Below are positions 24,766 through 35,146 of a stretch of 64,000 nt of DNA, piece after piece; the stretch's first letter is position 1; each line of letters starts with the position of its first letter. The position numbers and the translations under genes are program-made. This DNA is from Microbulbifer sp. A4B17 (GTDB taxonomy: Bacteria > Pseudomonadota > Gammaproteobacteria > Pseudomonadales > Cellvibrionaceae). The notes under the pieces are model-generated. The model made no database searches. It was not told the DNA's origin and saw only the letters and a list, made by a program, of their open reading frames with translations. The stretch covers positions 2,738,501 to 2,802,500 of the forward strand of contig NZ_CP029064.1 of assembly GCF_003076275.1 (NCBI RefSeq). The letters run 5' to 3'.

Positions 24766-25789
24766 TTTCAGAAAACTGTTGCAAGTGCTTGTGCACTTTT
24801 TGGTAAAAAAGGTCCGGCAGCTTTGCCCGGACTTCGAGTGCCCACCAGTGACTTTCCCAAAAGTCGCGGCACTTCACCGCATCTTTCATAGTCATGATCA
24901 CAGGGGTTTGCCCATCGAAATGCAGTTCCTGGGGACTGAACTGGTGGTGGTCATCAAAAGGTTGCTCTGTCACATCGAAACCCAAAGTTTCCAACGAGTG
25001 GAAAAATCGCTTGGGATTGCCGATCGCTGCAACACCGTGACAAGGTCCCACCTCAGGCCCTGAAGGCAGGCGCAATGTGGAAGTTTGGTCGAGGTTAAAC
25101 TGGTGCCAGCAGGAGGGCTCCAGTGTCATTTCAAACTCCAAAAGCCCATCGCACTGATCCCTGACCCCCGCTTCGGGTTCTCCGTTACTCACCAGCATAT
25201 CGACACTGTGCAATCGAGTTGCCGGTTCCCTCAGGGGCCCTCTGGGCAGCATATGGCCATTGCCCAAACCGCGATGGCCGTCGACCACACAAATTTCATA
25301 GCTGCGCCAGAGACTATAGTGCTGTAGCCCATCGTCAGACAAAATAACATCGCACTGGTGGTAGTCGATCAGGGCTTGTGCCGCCTCGGTGCGCTTGGGA
25401 GAAACCATCACCGGCACACCGGTAATAAGGTGCAGCATAAGCGGCTCGTCGCCGGACTCCAACGGATGGGACTGAGCAGTCACCTGATAGGGGTATTTTT
25501 CAGCCCGACCTCCATAGCCGCGACTGATAATCCCCGGGTTGCGACCCCGCTCTTTCAGCCAGCGAGCCAGCTCCGCCACCAGTGGCGTCTTGCCCGCACC
25601 GCCAACGGTAATATTACCTACCACAATGACAGGAACAGACAAGGGTTCCGGCGGAGTACGGGAACTCATCACCCGGCGCCGCTTGCTAACCCCCCCATAG
25701 AGCAGTTCCAACGGAGTGAGCAAGGAGAGCGAGCGACCTTTACCGGCTTCCGGGTACCAGCGCTTGTTAAACCAGTCTTCCAGTGACAT
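24755..25789 (-). CDS. lpxK: Tetraacyldisaccharide 4'-kinase
   Basis: 344 residues. Phosphorylates the 4' position of the lipid A disaccharide at the inner membrane. The P-loop [13 protein letters not shown] is present after an N-terminal membrane-associated helix, followed by [16 protein letters not shown]-like ESGDEPLML and the Asp-rich [11 protein letters not shown], all LpxK hallmarks. It starts 9 bp after the msbA stop and overlaps kdsB at its end. This is the usual msbA-lpxK-kdsB order. Confidence 0.96.
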   Translation of the reverse strand: MSLEDWFNKRWYPEAGKGRSLSLLTPLELLYGGVSKRRRVMSSRTPPEPLSVPVIVVGNITVGGAGKTPLVAELARWLKERGRNPGIISRGYGGRAEKYPYQVTAQSHPLESGDEPLMLHLITGVPVMVSPKRTEAAQALIDYHQCDVILSDDGLQHYSLWRSYEICVVDGHRGLGNGHMLPRGPLREPATRLHSVDMLVSNGEPEAGVRDQCDGLLEFEMTLEPSCWHQFNLDQTSTLRLPSGPEVGPCHGVAAIGNPKRFFHSLETLGFDVTEQPFDDHHQFSPQELHFDGQTPVIMTMKDAVKCRDFWESHWWALEVRAKLPDLFYQKVHKHLQQFSENEK

Positions 25790-25798
25790 CCAGGTGCC

Positions 25799-27628
25799 CT
25801 ACCCCATTGTTTGCTGCTGTAGCAGAGACGCGTATCGCCCACCTTGGGCGAGGAGCTCTGCATGATTTCCACTCTCAACAATACGCCCCTTCTCCATCAC
25901 CAAAATACGATCAGCACTTTCAATCGTACTCAGGCGATGGGCGATAACAAACGTAGTGCGGTTTTTCATGACTTCGGCCAGAGCAGCCTGAATATGGCGC
26001 TCCGACTCATTATCCAGTGCGGAAGTAGCCTCATCCAGGATCAATATGGGGGCATCTTTAAGCAGGGCGCGAGCGATAGACAAACGCTGCCTCTGACCAC
26101 CGGAAAGCATCTGTGCATTATCTCCCAATACCGTATCCTGCCCCTGGGGCAGCTCTTCGATAAACTGGGCAGCATGGGCCTGCTCTATAGCGCGCAGTAC
26201 GTTTTCCTTGGGCGCATATTCAAGCTCACCATAGGCAATATTGCGGTAGACAGTGTCATTAAACAGAACGATATTTTGCGAGACCATACTGATATGGCGG
26301 CGTAAATCTTTAAGCTGCACTTTCGATATATCAGCGCCGTCAACCAGGATACGCCCCCCTGTCAGCTCATAAAATCGAGCGAGCAGGCTTACCAGGGTAC
26401 TCTTTCCGGAGCCAGATGCCCCCACCAGGGCCACCGTTTCCCCCGGGTTAACCGAGAAACTGATATCCGAAAGCACTCTCGGCGCAGCCGGGTCGTAGCT
26501 AAACTCAAGCCCTTCGAAAGACACATTACCCCTCACTGGCTTAGGTAACTCAGCATCACCGCCCTGGGGCTCCTTCGGAGCATCCATGACTTCGAAGATA
26601 CTCTCCGCTGCAGCTATACCTTTCTGAATATCGGCAAATATCTCGGAGAGGCTGCGCACCGGCTTGGCCAGGGATGCCGCTGCACCAATATAAGCGGCAA
26701 AAACACCAGCTGTCATGGACTCAACCATGCCGGGAGCTAGCGCCAGCCAAACGATGGTTGCGGTAGACAGGCCCACCAGGATTTGAATCACTGAAACACT
26801 GGCATTATTTGCCACTACCAGCTTCATAAACTGCCGGCGGTTATTATCACTGGCAGAGAGAAAGCGGGATTTCTCATAGTCCTGCCCTCCGTACATACGC
26901 ACCACTTGGTAGCCATTGATCGCTTCCTGGGTCACATGGGTAACGTCGCCCATGGAGTTCTGGATGCGATGACTCAATTTGCGGAAGCGCTTGCCCACGA
27001 TACGAACAATAAACGCTATCAATGGAGCGAAAAGGAAGAAGGTTAAAGTCAACTTCCAGTTCACCAGTAGCAGGTAAGTCAAGAGACCAATAACGGTAAA
27101 GGACTCTCGGAAGAGCACCTTCACCGCCTTGGTAATAGAGTTGGTTACCTGCTCAACATTGTACGAAACCTTGGAGATCAGGTAGGCGCCGGTATAGCGG
27201 TCGAAATAGGCACTGGGGAGCTGGCCAATTCTCTCAAATAGCTGTGTACGCAACTCATGGATTATTGCGCGCCCCACATAAGCCAGACCATAGCTACCGA
27301 CAAAGTTACCAATAGCCCTGAGGACAATAATCAGCAACATCGCCAGCGGCACAAGCCAGCGGGCGGTATCCTGGGGCATTACCCCGCCTGGGTAGTGGGA
27401 TGCCACAAATCTTGAGAGAAATCCACGACTCTCCTGGATACCCGCTCCCACAGCATCGAGGAGCAGCTCTGTGACAGCGATCAGGCTGACACCCATAATC
27501 GAGAACAGGAAGAAGCCCAGTACCGCAATCCCGAAAATAGCCAGGTGCGGGCGGGCATAAGTGAGCAAACGACGGTAAGTTTCCGCCCCATTTTGCGGTT
27601 TGCGGGGGGGCGCTTTTACTTTCTTCAT
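25799..27628 (-). CDS. msbA: Lipid A export ABC transporter MsbA
   Basis: About 609 residues from ATG at 27626-27628; a TTG at 27655 extends the frame by nine codons but lacks family support. Half-transporter with six transmembrane helices (about 30-320) and an ABC domain: Walker A GASGSGKST, signature LSGGQRQR, Walker B ILILDEATSALD and the H-loop in IAHRLSTI. It flips core lipid A across the inner membrane. It lies between exbD (57 bp to the 27655 codon) and lpxK in the envelope operon. Confidence 0.96.
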   Translation of the reverse strand: MKKVKAPPRKPQNGAETYRRLLTYARPHLAIFGIAVLGFFLFSIMGVSLIAVTELLLDAVGAGIQESRGFLSRFVASHYPGGVMPQDTARWLVPLAMLLIIVLRAIGNFVGSYGLAYVGRAIIHELRTQLFERIGQLPSAYFDRYTGAYLISKVSYNVEQVTNSITKAVKVLFRESFTVIGLLTYLLLVNWKLTLTFFLFAPLIAFIVRIVGKRFRKLSHRIQNSMGDVTHVTQEAINGYQVVRMYGGQDYEKSRFLSASDNNRRQFMKLVVANNASVSVIQILVGLSTATIVWLALAPGMVESMTAGVFAAYIGAAASLAKPVRSLSEIFADIQKGIAAAESIFEVMDAPKEPQGGDAELPKPVRGNVSFEGLEFSYDPAAPRVLSDISFSVNPGETVALVGASGSGKSTLVSLLARFYELTGGRILVDGADISKVQLKDLRRHISMVSQNIVLFNDTVYRNIAYGELEYAPKENVLRAIEQAHAAQFIEELPQGQDTVLGDNAQMLSGGQRQRLSIARALLKDAPILILDEATSALDNESERHIQAALAEVMKNRTTFVIAHRLSTIESADRILVMEKGRIVESGNHAELLAQGGRYASLLQQQTMG

Positions 27629-27712
27629 ACAGACCAATGAATCGACTCGCCCCAACCGGGGCGAGTGGGCACAGAAACCGAAGGCAAGTCAGCTCCCTGT
27701 AAGAGTTCCGCG

Positions 27713-28132
27713 CTAGTTTTCTTCCGGCTGCCGTGTAGTAATGCTTAGGTTGACAAAGCCCAGCTGTCCAGCGGCATCCATTGCCCGAACCACGGCCTGG
27801 TGATGAGCGGTGGCGTCGGCGGTTATCACAAGCGGGCGATTGTACTCGCCTGCGGTAACTTCCGACAGCGCAGATTTGAGGGTACTGATCTTCTTATTGA
27901 TCAAAGCCTGTCCATCTACTGAATAAGAACCGTCGGCACTGATCAAAATCTCTACAGATTTTGGTTGGGAGACAGACTCGGGGCCTGCTGCTTCAGGCAA
28001 ATTCAGCTTCAGGTGGCTTTCTTTGGTGAAAGTTGTAGACACCATAAAGAAAATCAACAGCAGGAATACCACATCAATAAGTGGTGTCAGGTTAACCCCT
28101 TCCTGCTCTTTGGATTGGCGGCGGAATTGCAT
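27713..28132 (-). CDS. exbD: ExbD/TolR-type proton-channel protein
   Basis: 139 residues. One N-terminal membrane helix (LTPLIDVVFLLLIFFMV) carries the proton-relay Asp at position 20, then a periplasmic domain with the repeated strands seen in ExbD/TolR. Partner of the ExbB protein encoded 15 bp upstream. In this neighbourhood (comEC-exbB-exbD-msbA) the pair is widespread in gammaproteobacteria and may energise TonB-type or envelope processes. A TonB gene is not adjacent. Confidence 0.9.
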   Translation of the reverse strand: MQFRRQSKEQEGVNLTPLIDVVFLLLIFFMVSTTFTKESHLKLNLPEAAGPESVSQPKSVEILISADGSYSVDGQALINKKISTLKSALSEVTAGEYNRPLVITADATAHHQAVVRAMDAAGQLGFVNLSITTRQPEEN

Positions 28133-28147
28133 CGCTTGCTACCCCGC

Positions 28148-28789
28148 TCAGGCTGCATCTTCAATTTTGCGATCGCTGTGCAGAGCATCTACAAGCTTGA
28201 CGGCTTCCTGCTCCATTGCCACAACAATCGTGTCAACGCGACGCTGGAAATATCTGTGCGCCATCAATGCCGGAATCGCAACTGTCAGGCCAGCAGCAGT
28301 AGTGATCAAAGCCTTACTGATTCCACCAGCCAACGCAGCTGGGTTACCAGTTCCCTGAATCACAATTTGTGAAAACACATCGATCATACCAATTACCGTT
28401 CCAAGCAGGCCAATCAGCGGAGCAACTGCAGCAATGGTGGCGAGAACCCCCAGGAATCGCTCGAGTTCATGAACTACCTGGCCGGCAGTCTCCTCAATAC
28501 TATCCTTCATTACTTCGCGGCCATGGCGAGAATTGGACAGGCCCGCTGCAAAAATTTTCCCCAGCAGACTGGAGTCTCGTAGCTCTTTTAACTTTTCCGC
28601 ATTGATCTGGTTATTTTTGAGCCAACCCCATACCTCACTTAACAATGCGCTCGGTGCAATATGCTGCGAGTGCAAAGTCCACAAGCGCTCGACACAAATA
28701 GCAATAACCGCTAATGAGCAAATCACGATTGGTAACATCAACCAGCCGCCGAGCATTAATAAATCGTACAGTTTTGTTTCTTCTACCAC
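28148..28789 (-). CDS. exbB: ExbB/TolQ/MotA-type proton-channel protein
   Basis: 213 residues with three membrane helices: near 10-32 (LLMLGGWLMLPIVICSLAVI), about 110-130 (GVLATIAAVAPLIGLLGTVIG) and 150-175. The TIAAVAPLIGLLGTVIGMI segment is the MotA/TolQ/ExbB signature. It forms the inner-membrane pentamer that uses the proton gradient with ExbD. The start is GTG at 28787-28789 with only a weak ribosome site. It runs 116 bp after comEC on the same strand. Confidence 0.9.
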   Translation of the reverse strand: MVEETKLYDLLMLGGWLMLPIVICSLAVIAICVERLWTLHSQHIAPSALLSEVWGWLKNNQINAEKLKELRDSSLLGKIFAAGLSNSRHGREVMKDSIEETAGQVVHELERFLGVLATIAAVAPLIGLLGTVIGMIDVFSQIVIQGTGNPAALAGGISKALITTAAGLTVAIPALMAHRYFQRRVDTIVVAMEQEAVKLVDALHSDRKIEDAA

Positions 28790-28905
28790 TTTTTTCGTCC
28801 CAAACAGCGAAAGGCTTTATCGGAAAAATTTTAAGTGCATCTGAAAATGCATGGAACAGCACTTTATCACAGCTAATCCCGGCGGCTAAGTCCTCCCACA
28901 CTTCC

Positions 28906-31500
28906 TTACTCCCTGTTGTGACTCGCATACCAAAATCGTGGCGCCAAACGAGCTTGTTGAATTTGTGGCTCCGATTCTCCTTGCCGCCAGGAAAACTCAA
29001 TCGCCCCGCTCTCCGCGGTATTAAAAATACTGACGCCCAAATTCTGATATCGCTTGACCACATCCCGGTGGGGATGACCAAAGTGATGGAGAAAACCAGC
29101 GCTGAAAACAACCCTTTTGGGTCGCGCCCATTCGAGTAAAGCGGGGGATGAAGAGGAGCGAGAACCGTGATGGGGAGCAACCAAAATATCAACATGAGGG
29201 AACTGTGGATACAATTTAGCCAGCTGAAGCTCAACTGCCCTGCTGATGTCTCCAGTCAACAATAAACGAACTCCTTGCCACTCGGCCAAAATTACACAGC
29301 TGTGCTCATTTTCTTCCCCATCAAGCACCTCTTCAGGTTTCATCGGCGCAAGGGGCCACAACCATCGAAGCGATATATCACCTATATAGTCAACCTTGCC
29401 AGCTGTACACTGATCAGTGAAAGTGCCTGGTGATAACGGTAAGTTGTCGGCTAAAGCCCCCGGCGCATAAACTCTTTCTACTTCGATCCTCCTGAGTAAA
29501 CCCTCCACACCACCGGCATGATCCCTGTCTCCATGGCTGACAACCAACGCTTCGAGCTCAGTTCCTCCAGCCCCCATTAGATAAGGAGCGACGATTGAGC
29601 CTCCCGCACTCCAGCCGGAGGGAATTGATGGCCCGGTATCGTAAACAATACGACTTTTTCCTGAACTGATAACCACTGACAGTCCCTGACCAACATCCAA
29701 AACAGAAAATTTCAGATGATTTTCTGCCGGTGCTAATTCAACAAGCCATGGCTCGGCAACAGGAAGAAAAAATAACCAACCCAAATGGCGACCAGGAACC
29801 CCCCTGGGAAGCAGAATAAGTACCGCCCCAAGCCCAGCAATCAAAATTACCGGTGCACTGCTGGGGATAGCAAAGCCATAAAATCCTGGTACCGAGTGAT
29901 CGACACAATTAAGCACTGTCATCAGCAAATTCAGTTGCCAGCCAGCAAACTGCAACAGCCAGACACCGAGCTGGGTATCAATTAAAACAGTACCCAACAT
30001 AAGTGGCGGCAAAATAGATGACCCAACCCAGGGAATCGCAACCAGGTTGACCAATACACCAGAAAAGCTGAAACCAGAAAAGTACAAAATCGACGGGATA
30101 AACAACCCGACTGCAACCAGCCACTGGCTGCGCAATAACTGCCAGAACCACTGCAGAGAAAAACGGTTCGAGCCTGGAGGCACCTTATCGGCAGCACCTG
30201 CCTTATGCATCTGTGGAGCTCCTCTGCCCAGAGGAATTCTCCCCGCAAAGCCTAACAGCAGGCTGCCGACAGCAACGAAAGACAACCAGAAGCCGGCACT
30301 GTAAAAAGCCAATGGCTGCAAGGTGAGCACTAGTGACAGTGCCAGCGAGTAGGCAAAACCCGCTCCCAGCCTCCGCCGCCAGTGCCATGCCAGCAGTAAA
30401 ACCCAGGCCATTACGATCGCACGCTGCGCAGATAAAGGCGCGCCGGCTACCAGGGTATACCCCAAACTACCTATCAGGGCGAGGCCTACAGCAATACCAA
30501 AGCGGCTAGTACCTGAGAAGAGCCCCACCCCCTTAGCTAACAGGGTGCCAAGCAGCATAAAGCAGCCGGCTACCATACCCACATGAAGACCGGATATAGC
30601 TATTAAATGGCCAGTACCAGTCCTTCTCAGAAGATCTGTATCGTTTTCGCTCAACTGACTGCGATCCCCCAGAAGCAGCGCCACTATCAGGTCCGACCGC
30701 TGTATCGGCAACTGAGTGATGCGGGAGCGCAATTTATCGCGCAACTCAATAATGCCACTCCCCTGCCCCAACCACTGAGGGGAGTAATCACGGGGGCGAA
30801 CATAACCAGTAGCTGTAACCCCCTCTCGCAAGAGCCAGCCTTCATAATCGAACGTATTTGGATTAACACTCCCCCTGGGGCTTCTCAATCGCACTGGCAA
30901 TATCCATTGGGAACCACCTCGCAGGCGCGTCAACGTTTTATCATCAACACGATACCAGGTTAGATTGAGAAGACTGCCTGGGGCTATCCCGCCCGTAGCT
31001 AACCCCTCTGGAAAAGGGCTGGAAACAAAATCTACAATTCGAGCCCGAAAACGCACAGTTCGAGAATGTTGATCCCTGCCAAATCCACTGCTCTCCTTTA
31101 CTGCAGGTAGGGAAGCCACGTCCAACTGAAGTACAAAATCTGCCCCATGGGCACCTTGAGGTAGCCGCCGATCCAGGGCTGCTTGATTGGACCAAAGCGC
31201 CCATTCCGCACCAATCAAGGAGATAAAAATCAGTGCCAAAACACCCCAACAACGCGTTATCCACCAAGCAAGTAACATCAGGGAGAGATACAGCAGCCCC
31301 AGTGTGCTTATTGCAGGCAGTTGAGCCAGGCAGCCCACTGCGATAATAGATAGCGAATAGCTCCAAAGATATGCACTGGGCCCAAGGTAGCTAATAGCAT
31401 CACTCACTCGAGCCAACCGCCGAAAAGACGAATGAGCCGAGCCCCCCAAATTCCGTAATTCCATTCGCAGTGCCACTCCCTGCACCACCTTGTTGATCAA
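28906..31500 (-). CDS. comEC: DNA internalisation competence protein ComEC/Rec2
   Basis: 864 residues. An N-terminal OB-like region, a central Competence domain with many membrane helices (about 240-560, including TGTGHLIAISGLHVGMVAG), and a C-terminal metallo-beta-lactamase-like domain with VVSHGDRDHAGG near residue 655 and PHHGSRSSSS. ComEC carries single-stranded DNA across the inner membrane during transformation; the hydrolase domain may degrade the other strand. Position upstream of exbBD-msbA is usual. No other competence genes are in the window. Confidence 0.93.
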   Translation of the reverse strand: MINKVVQGVALRMELRNLGGSAHSSFRRLARVSDAISYLGPSAYLWSYSLSIIAVGCLAQLPAISTLGLLYLSLMLLAWWITRCWGVLALIFISLIGAEWALWSNQAALDRRLPQGAHGADFVLQLDVASLPAVKESSGFGRDQHSRTVRFRARIVDFVSSPFPEGLATGGIAPGSLLNLTWYRVDDKTLTRLRGGSQWILPVRLRSPRGSVNPNTFDYEGWLLREGVTATGYVRPRDYSPQWLGQGSGIIELRDKLRSRITQLPIQRSDLIVALLLGDRSQLSENDTDLLRRTGTGHLIAISGLHVGMVAGCFMLLGTLLAKGVGLFSGTSRFGIAVGLALIGSLGYTLVAGAPLSAQRAIVMAWVLLLAWHWRRRLGAGFAYSLALSLVLTLQPLAFYSAGFWLSFVAVGSLLLGFAGRIPLGRGAPQMHKAGAADKVPPGSNRFSLQWFWQLLRSQWLVAVGLFIPSILYFSGFSFSGVLVNLVAIPWVGSSILPPLMLGTVLIDTQLGVWLLQFAGWQLNLLMTVLNCVDHSVPGFYGFAIPSSAPVILIAGLGAVLILLPRGVPGRHLGWLFFLPVAEPWLVELAPAENHLKFSVLDVGQGLSVVISSGKSRIVYDTGPSIPSGWSAGGSIVAPYLMGAGGTELEALVVSHGDRDHAGGVEGLLRRIEVERVYAPGALADNLPLSPGTFTDQCTAGKVDYIGDISLRWLWPLAPMKPEEVLDGEENEHSCVILAEWQGVRLLLTGDISRAVELQLAKLYPQFPHVDILVAPHHGSRSSSSPALLEWARPKRVVFSAGFLHHFGHPHRDVVKRYQNLGVSIFNTAESGAIEFSWRQGESEPQIQQARLAPRFWYASHNRE

Positions 31501-31747
31501 TTTATAATCGATACTACTAAGAGCTGGCTATGATGAGAAACCATCCCCTCAGGCGCTTAAAACCGCGCTTAAACTAGCTAAGCTGCCATTCATAGCACTG
31601 GCTAGTCACATATTTTTAAGAAAAATGCCATTTTTAACATGTTTGTAATATTCAAAACGCAAAATCCGCACCAAATCGAAAGGCAGCCAACTAGGACGAC
31701 ACGGAAGGCACCTTTCAACCCAAAACCATAAACTGTGCGAGACGATT

Positions 31748-32683
31748 ATGAATAAGACCGCTCTCTCTCTGGCCATCGTTGCCATGGTACCTGCTCTGGC
31801 CAACGCCCAAGATGAAGGCGATGTACTCGACTTTTACGGCAAAGCCAATGTCACTTTCCAGGCTGCTGACGAAGGTGACGATTCCGTTACTGACGTTCAG
31901 AGCAACGCTTCCCGCCTGGGCGTGAAGGGCGAAATCGCCCTGGCTGACGGCATCAAAGGTATCTACCGTATGGAGTACGAAGTAGATATGGATGGCGACG
32001 CTGACGACACTTTCTCACAGCGCAACATCTACGCTGGTCTGGAAGGCGGCTTCGGTCAGGTAATCGCAGGTAAATTTGACACCCCCCTGAAAGTTGCCCA
32101 GAAGAAAGTTGACCTGTTCAACGACCTGGAAGGTGACATCAAGAGCCTGATCACTAACAGCGACAATCGCGAAGAAGACGCTCTTCAGTACACTACCCCT
32201 TCTTTCGGTGGCTTCAAAGCCTCCGCTGCTTTCATCAGCAACAAAGAAGAAGTTATTGACGACGTAACTGGTGAAGAGCGCAACAACGGCGTATCCGTGT
32301 CTGTCGCCTATGACAACAATGGCGTTTACATGGCCTACGCTATGGACCAGGACGTTGAAGGCCAGGACGTTGACGTCCACCGTTTCGTAGCCCAGTACAA
32401 CATCGGTCCTGTACAAGTAGGCGCCCTGTTCGAAGAGCAAGACAATGATGGTGAAACTGTTGATGGCTGGATGAGCTCTGTTGCTTACAAACTGGACCAG
32501 TGGACTCTGAAAGCCCAATATGGCCAATCTGACATCAAGGAAGACGGTGGCGAGACTTATAGCCTTGGCGTTGACTACAAGTTCAACAGCGCAGCCAAAG
32601 TTTTCGGCTTCTACACCGACGAAACTGCTGACGAAGACTACGATCGTAGCTACGCCGGAATCGGTGTTGAATACAAGTTCTAA
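31748..32683 (+). CDS. General outer-membrane porin, acidic
   Basis: 311 residues, signal peptide cleaved at NAQA-like ALANAQ (about 1-20). Gram-negative porin of the 16-strand trimeric class: it starts with VLDFYGKANVTFQ, has SRLGVKGEIAL and AGLEGGFGQVIAGKFDTPL, and ends with the obligatory aromatic YKF. Unusually rich in Asp and Glu, as marine porins often are, suggesting cation preference. The gene is monocistronic: a 247-bp AT-rich leader precedes it and a strong terminator follows. The codon usage (repeated CTG, GGT, GCC) fits high expression. Confidence 0.88.
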   Translation: MNKTALSLAIVAMVPALANAQDEGDVLDFYGKANVTFQAADEGDDSVTDVQSNASRLGVKGEIALADGIKGIYRMEYEVDMDGDADDTFSQRNIYAGLEGGFGQVIAGKFDTPLKVAQKKVDLFNDLEGDIKSLITNSDNREEDALQYTTPSFGGFKASAAFISNKEEVIDDVTGEERNNGVSVSVAYDNNGVYMAYAMDQDVEGQDVDVHRFVAQYNIGPVQVGALFEEQDNDGETVDGWMSSVAYKLDQWTLKAQYGQSDIKEDGGETYSLGVDYKFNSAAKVFGFYTDETADEDYDRSYAGIGVEYKF

Positions 32684-32754
32684 TTACTCCTGAAATGCAG
32701 CGATCCAAATTGGGAATTACGATGCGTTCGCATAGGGAAGGTTAAGCTTGGAAA

Positions 32755-32780
32755 AAGGCGGCCAAAGGCCGCCTTTTTTA
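32755..32780 (+). terminator. Intrinsic terminator after the porin gene
   Basis: AAGGCGGCC (32755-32763) pairs with GGCCGCCTT (32767-32775) around AAA, followed by a T-run to 32780. An A-run on the left makes it usable from both sides, so it also separates the convergent prpD gene. Confidence 0.9.
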
Positions 32781-32792
32781 GTTTAGGTATTT

Positions 32793-34310
32793 TTATATAA
32801 CTAATAAATCCATAAAGCGATTAACTGGCAACTGCTTTAACTCTTGAAGATCATTAATAACTGCAAAAAGCTTATTAGCCCGCATTTGTGGGAATCGCGT
32901 GGCCAGGTTCTTGCGGAACTTTTCCTTTAGCAAAGGAATTCCTTCCCGTCGACGACGGCGGTGCCCTATCGGATATTCAACCTCAACTTTTTCTGATGTA
33001 TCTCCACTTTTAAAAAATATTTGTACCGCACTGGCAATAGAGCGCTTATCCGGATCCAAATAATCTTTCGAATAACCCTGATCCTCCAGTACTTCTATCT
33101 TATCTCGCAGCTTATCGATCTCTTTGTGCCTATGATGAAAATCATCTTCGTAATAACCGGGCAGCAAGTCACCAAAAATCAGCGCCACTGCCACTACATA
33201 TTGCAAGCAGTGGTCCCGGTCTGCCGGATTGTTTAATGGGCCCGATTTAGTGATGATGCGAAGGGCTGATTCATGAGTGGTCACTACCACTTTAGCTATA
33301 TCATCTATACGACCTGCAACTTGCGAATGTAAAATGATTGCAGCCTCACAGGCTGTCTGGCTGTGAAACTCTGCGGGATAGGAAATTTTGAATAGGATAT
33401 TCTCCATAACATAGCAGCCAAAACTCCTGGGAAACTGAAAGTGGCACTTTGATGGTGGTTTTAGCTGCTGCTCAGCATTCGTCTTGCTAAATAAGACATC
33501 ATAAAAACCCCATTGCTTTGCCGTGAGCACTCCGGGCACCCCCATTTCACCACTCATCGCCAAATCTGCCAAACGAACCCCGCGGGAACTGGCATCACCT
33601 GCAGCCCAGGACTTACGTGATCCAGTATTCGGTGAATGCCTATAGGTCCGCAGCGTCCCTCCATCCACCCACGCCTGGGATACCGCCGCCATTACCCCCT
33701 CTCTTCCAGCACCTTTCAACCAGGCAGCCACAGCGGCTGAAGCAACTCGTACCAGCAATACATGATCGAGCCCAACCCGGTTAAAACTATTAGCCAGCGC
33801 CAAAACGCCTTGGATTTCGTAGGCTTTGACCATCGCTTCCAGAACGGTCCCCATTTTTATCGGGCTTTCACCCCGAGTTAATTGCTCTTGCGACAGGTAA
33901 TCAGAAACCGCCAATATTGCACCAAGATTGTCAGAGGGGTGCCCCCACTCGGCCGCCAACCAAGTATCGTTGTAATCGAGCCAGCGAATAATACAGCCGA
34001 TATCCCATGCGGCTTTTATAGGGTCCAAGCGGAACCGGGTGCCTGGGACTCGAGCCCCGTTCGGAACCCATGTCCCCTCCACCCAGGGGCCTAACAACTT
34101 TGTGCATTCGGGGAAACTCAACGCCAGAAAGGCACACCCCAAGGAATCCATCAAGCTTAAACGAGCTGTTTCCCAGGCGTCACTGGAGCCCACTTTAAAA
34201 TGAAGCACATAATCCGCGATATCCTGTATCACCTGGTCGTAATCGGGGCGGATATTCTGGGCGGGGTCAGGGAGCATGATTGAATAGCCTGTAAAATTGC
34301 CGGAAGACAT
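32793..34310 (-). CDS. prpD: 2-methylcitrate dehydratase PrpD
   Basis: 505 residues, close to E. coli PrpD (483). Dehydrates 2-methylcitrate in the methylcitrate cycle for propionate use. The family is unmistakable: RWLDYNDTWLAAEWGHPSDN, NSFNRVGLDHVLLV, WVDGGTLRTYRHSPNTGSRK (split over 20 residues), KISYPAEFHSQTA, SGPLNNPADRDHC and a C-terminal VEYPIGHRRRR. The start at 34310 is weakly supported; Met12 is an alternative. The other methylcitrate genes (prpB, prpC, acnD) are not nearby, so it is an orphan here. A Crp/Fnr-family gene diverges from it. Confidence 0.93.
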   Translation of the reverse strand: MSSGNFTGYSIMLPDPAQNIRPDYDQVIQDIADYVLHFKVGSSDAWETARLSLMDSLGCAFLALSFPECTKLLGPWVEGTWVPNGARVPGTRFRLDPIKAAWDIGCIIRWLDYNDTWLAAEWGHPSDNLGAILAVSDYLSQEQLTRGESPIKMGTVLEAMVKAYEIQGVLALANSFNRVGLDHVLLVRVASAAVAAWLKGAGREGVMAAVSQAWVDGGTLRTYRHSPNTGSRKSWAAGDASSRGVRLADLAMSGEMGVPGVLTAKQWGFYDVLFSKTNAEQQLKPPSKCHFQFPRSFGCYVMENILFKISYPAEFHSQTACEAAIILHSQVAGRIDDIAKVVVTTHESALRIITKSGPLNNPADRDHCLQYVVAVALIFGDLLPGYYEDDFHHRHKEIDKLRDKIEVLEDQGYSKDYLDPDKRSIASAVQIFFKSGDTSEKVEVEYPIGHRRRRREGIPLLKEKFRKNLATRFPQMRANKLFAVINDLQELKQLPVNRFMDLLVI

Positions 34311-34414
34311 AACAGATGAAATAAGGTTAGCTGCTTCGTAATGTACAGATAGCCAAACAAACGACCGAAAAATTCTATATTGTTAGAAATCTTTAAAAAC
34401 AGGAGCCGACACAC

Positions 34415-35059
34415 TTGGAAAAAACAGGCGAACTAATAAAGAAACTTCGATTCCTCAAAGAAACGGTATTACTCCGACAAGGGGATTCTGGTTCCCAGGT
34501 TTATTTTATTCATGCCGGCTACGTCCTTATCCAAAAAGTGGACTACTGCGGCAACCTAGCCATTATCGATCTCTATGGCCCCGGATCATGGTTTGGGCCT
34601 GGTCTAACTGGGCAAGATGTAGATATCCAGGCAACCGCCAAATCCGGCAGTGAACTGGAAGTTACATCCATTCAACATCTAAACGCCATGATGGAGCGCC
34701 AATCACAGACCCACGATGGGCTATTGCAACAACTAGCCACAAGGGAGTCTCAGCTTCAGCAACGTCTTTTCCTCCACATCACCGCCCCCTTACCGGTTCG
34801 GCTGGCCAACTTGTTAGCACAACTATTTAATTACCGGGGACAGCCCTGTGGTCATGGACATCAACTCGACATCAAATTAACCCAGTCCGAATTGGCCGCC
34901 ATGGCCGGTGGCAGCAGGCAAACAGTCAGCCAAAAGCTTAAACAGTGGAAGTCTGATGGAGTTATCGACTATACGCGCCAATATATCTGCCTTCTCGATC
35001 AAACCGCGTTAAACAGCCTGGCAGAAAACCAAATATATGCGCCAGTGTCAGCCAGCTGA
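34415..35059 (+). CDS. Crp/Fnr-family transcriptional regulator
   Basis: 214 residues from TTG at 34415-34417, with AGGAG ten bases upstream. A cNMP-binding-like barrel (about 12-95) with LLRQGDSGSQVYFIHAGYVLI, a dimerisation helix and a winged HTH near 150-195 (LTQSELAAMAGGSRQTVSQKL). The N-terminal Cys cluster of FNR is absent. In the recognition helix the CRP residues RE...R are RQ...Q, so its site should differ from both CRP and FNR boxes. Divergent from prpD and followed at 88 bp by the P460-family gene, so it may control either. Ligand unknown. Confidence 0.8.
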   Translation: MEKTGELIKKLRFLKETVLLRQGDSGSQVYFIHAGYVLIQKVDYCGNLAIIDLYGPGSWFGPGLTGQDVDIQATAKSGSELEVTSIQHLNAMMERQSQTHDGLLQQLATRESQLQQRLFLHITAPLPVRLANLLAQLFNYRGQPCGHGHQLDIKLTQSELAAMAGGSRQTVSQKLKQWKSDGVIDYTRQYICLLDQTALNSLAENQIYAPVSAS

Positions 35060-35146
35060 CAGTTTTACCCTTCCCGCCTTCATATACTTTCCAGCAGCTG
35101 AAACCCGGGTATAGCTCTCCCACATCAACAGCAATGGAAAAGGATT

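Noticed and set aside
32015..32527. A 170-codon minus-strand frame within the porin gene
   Set aside because: Shadow of the highly biased porin codons; no start signal and the porin frame is certain.
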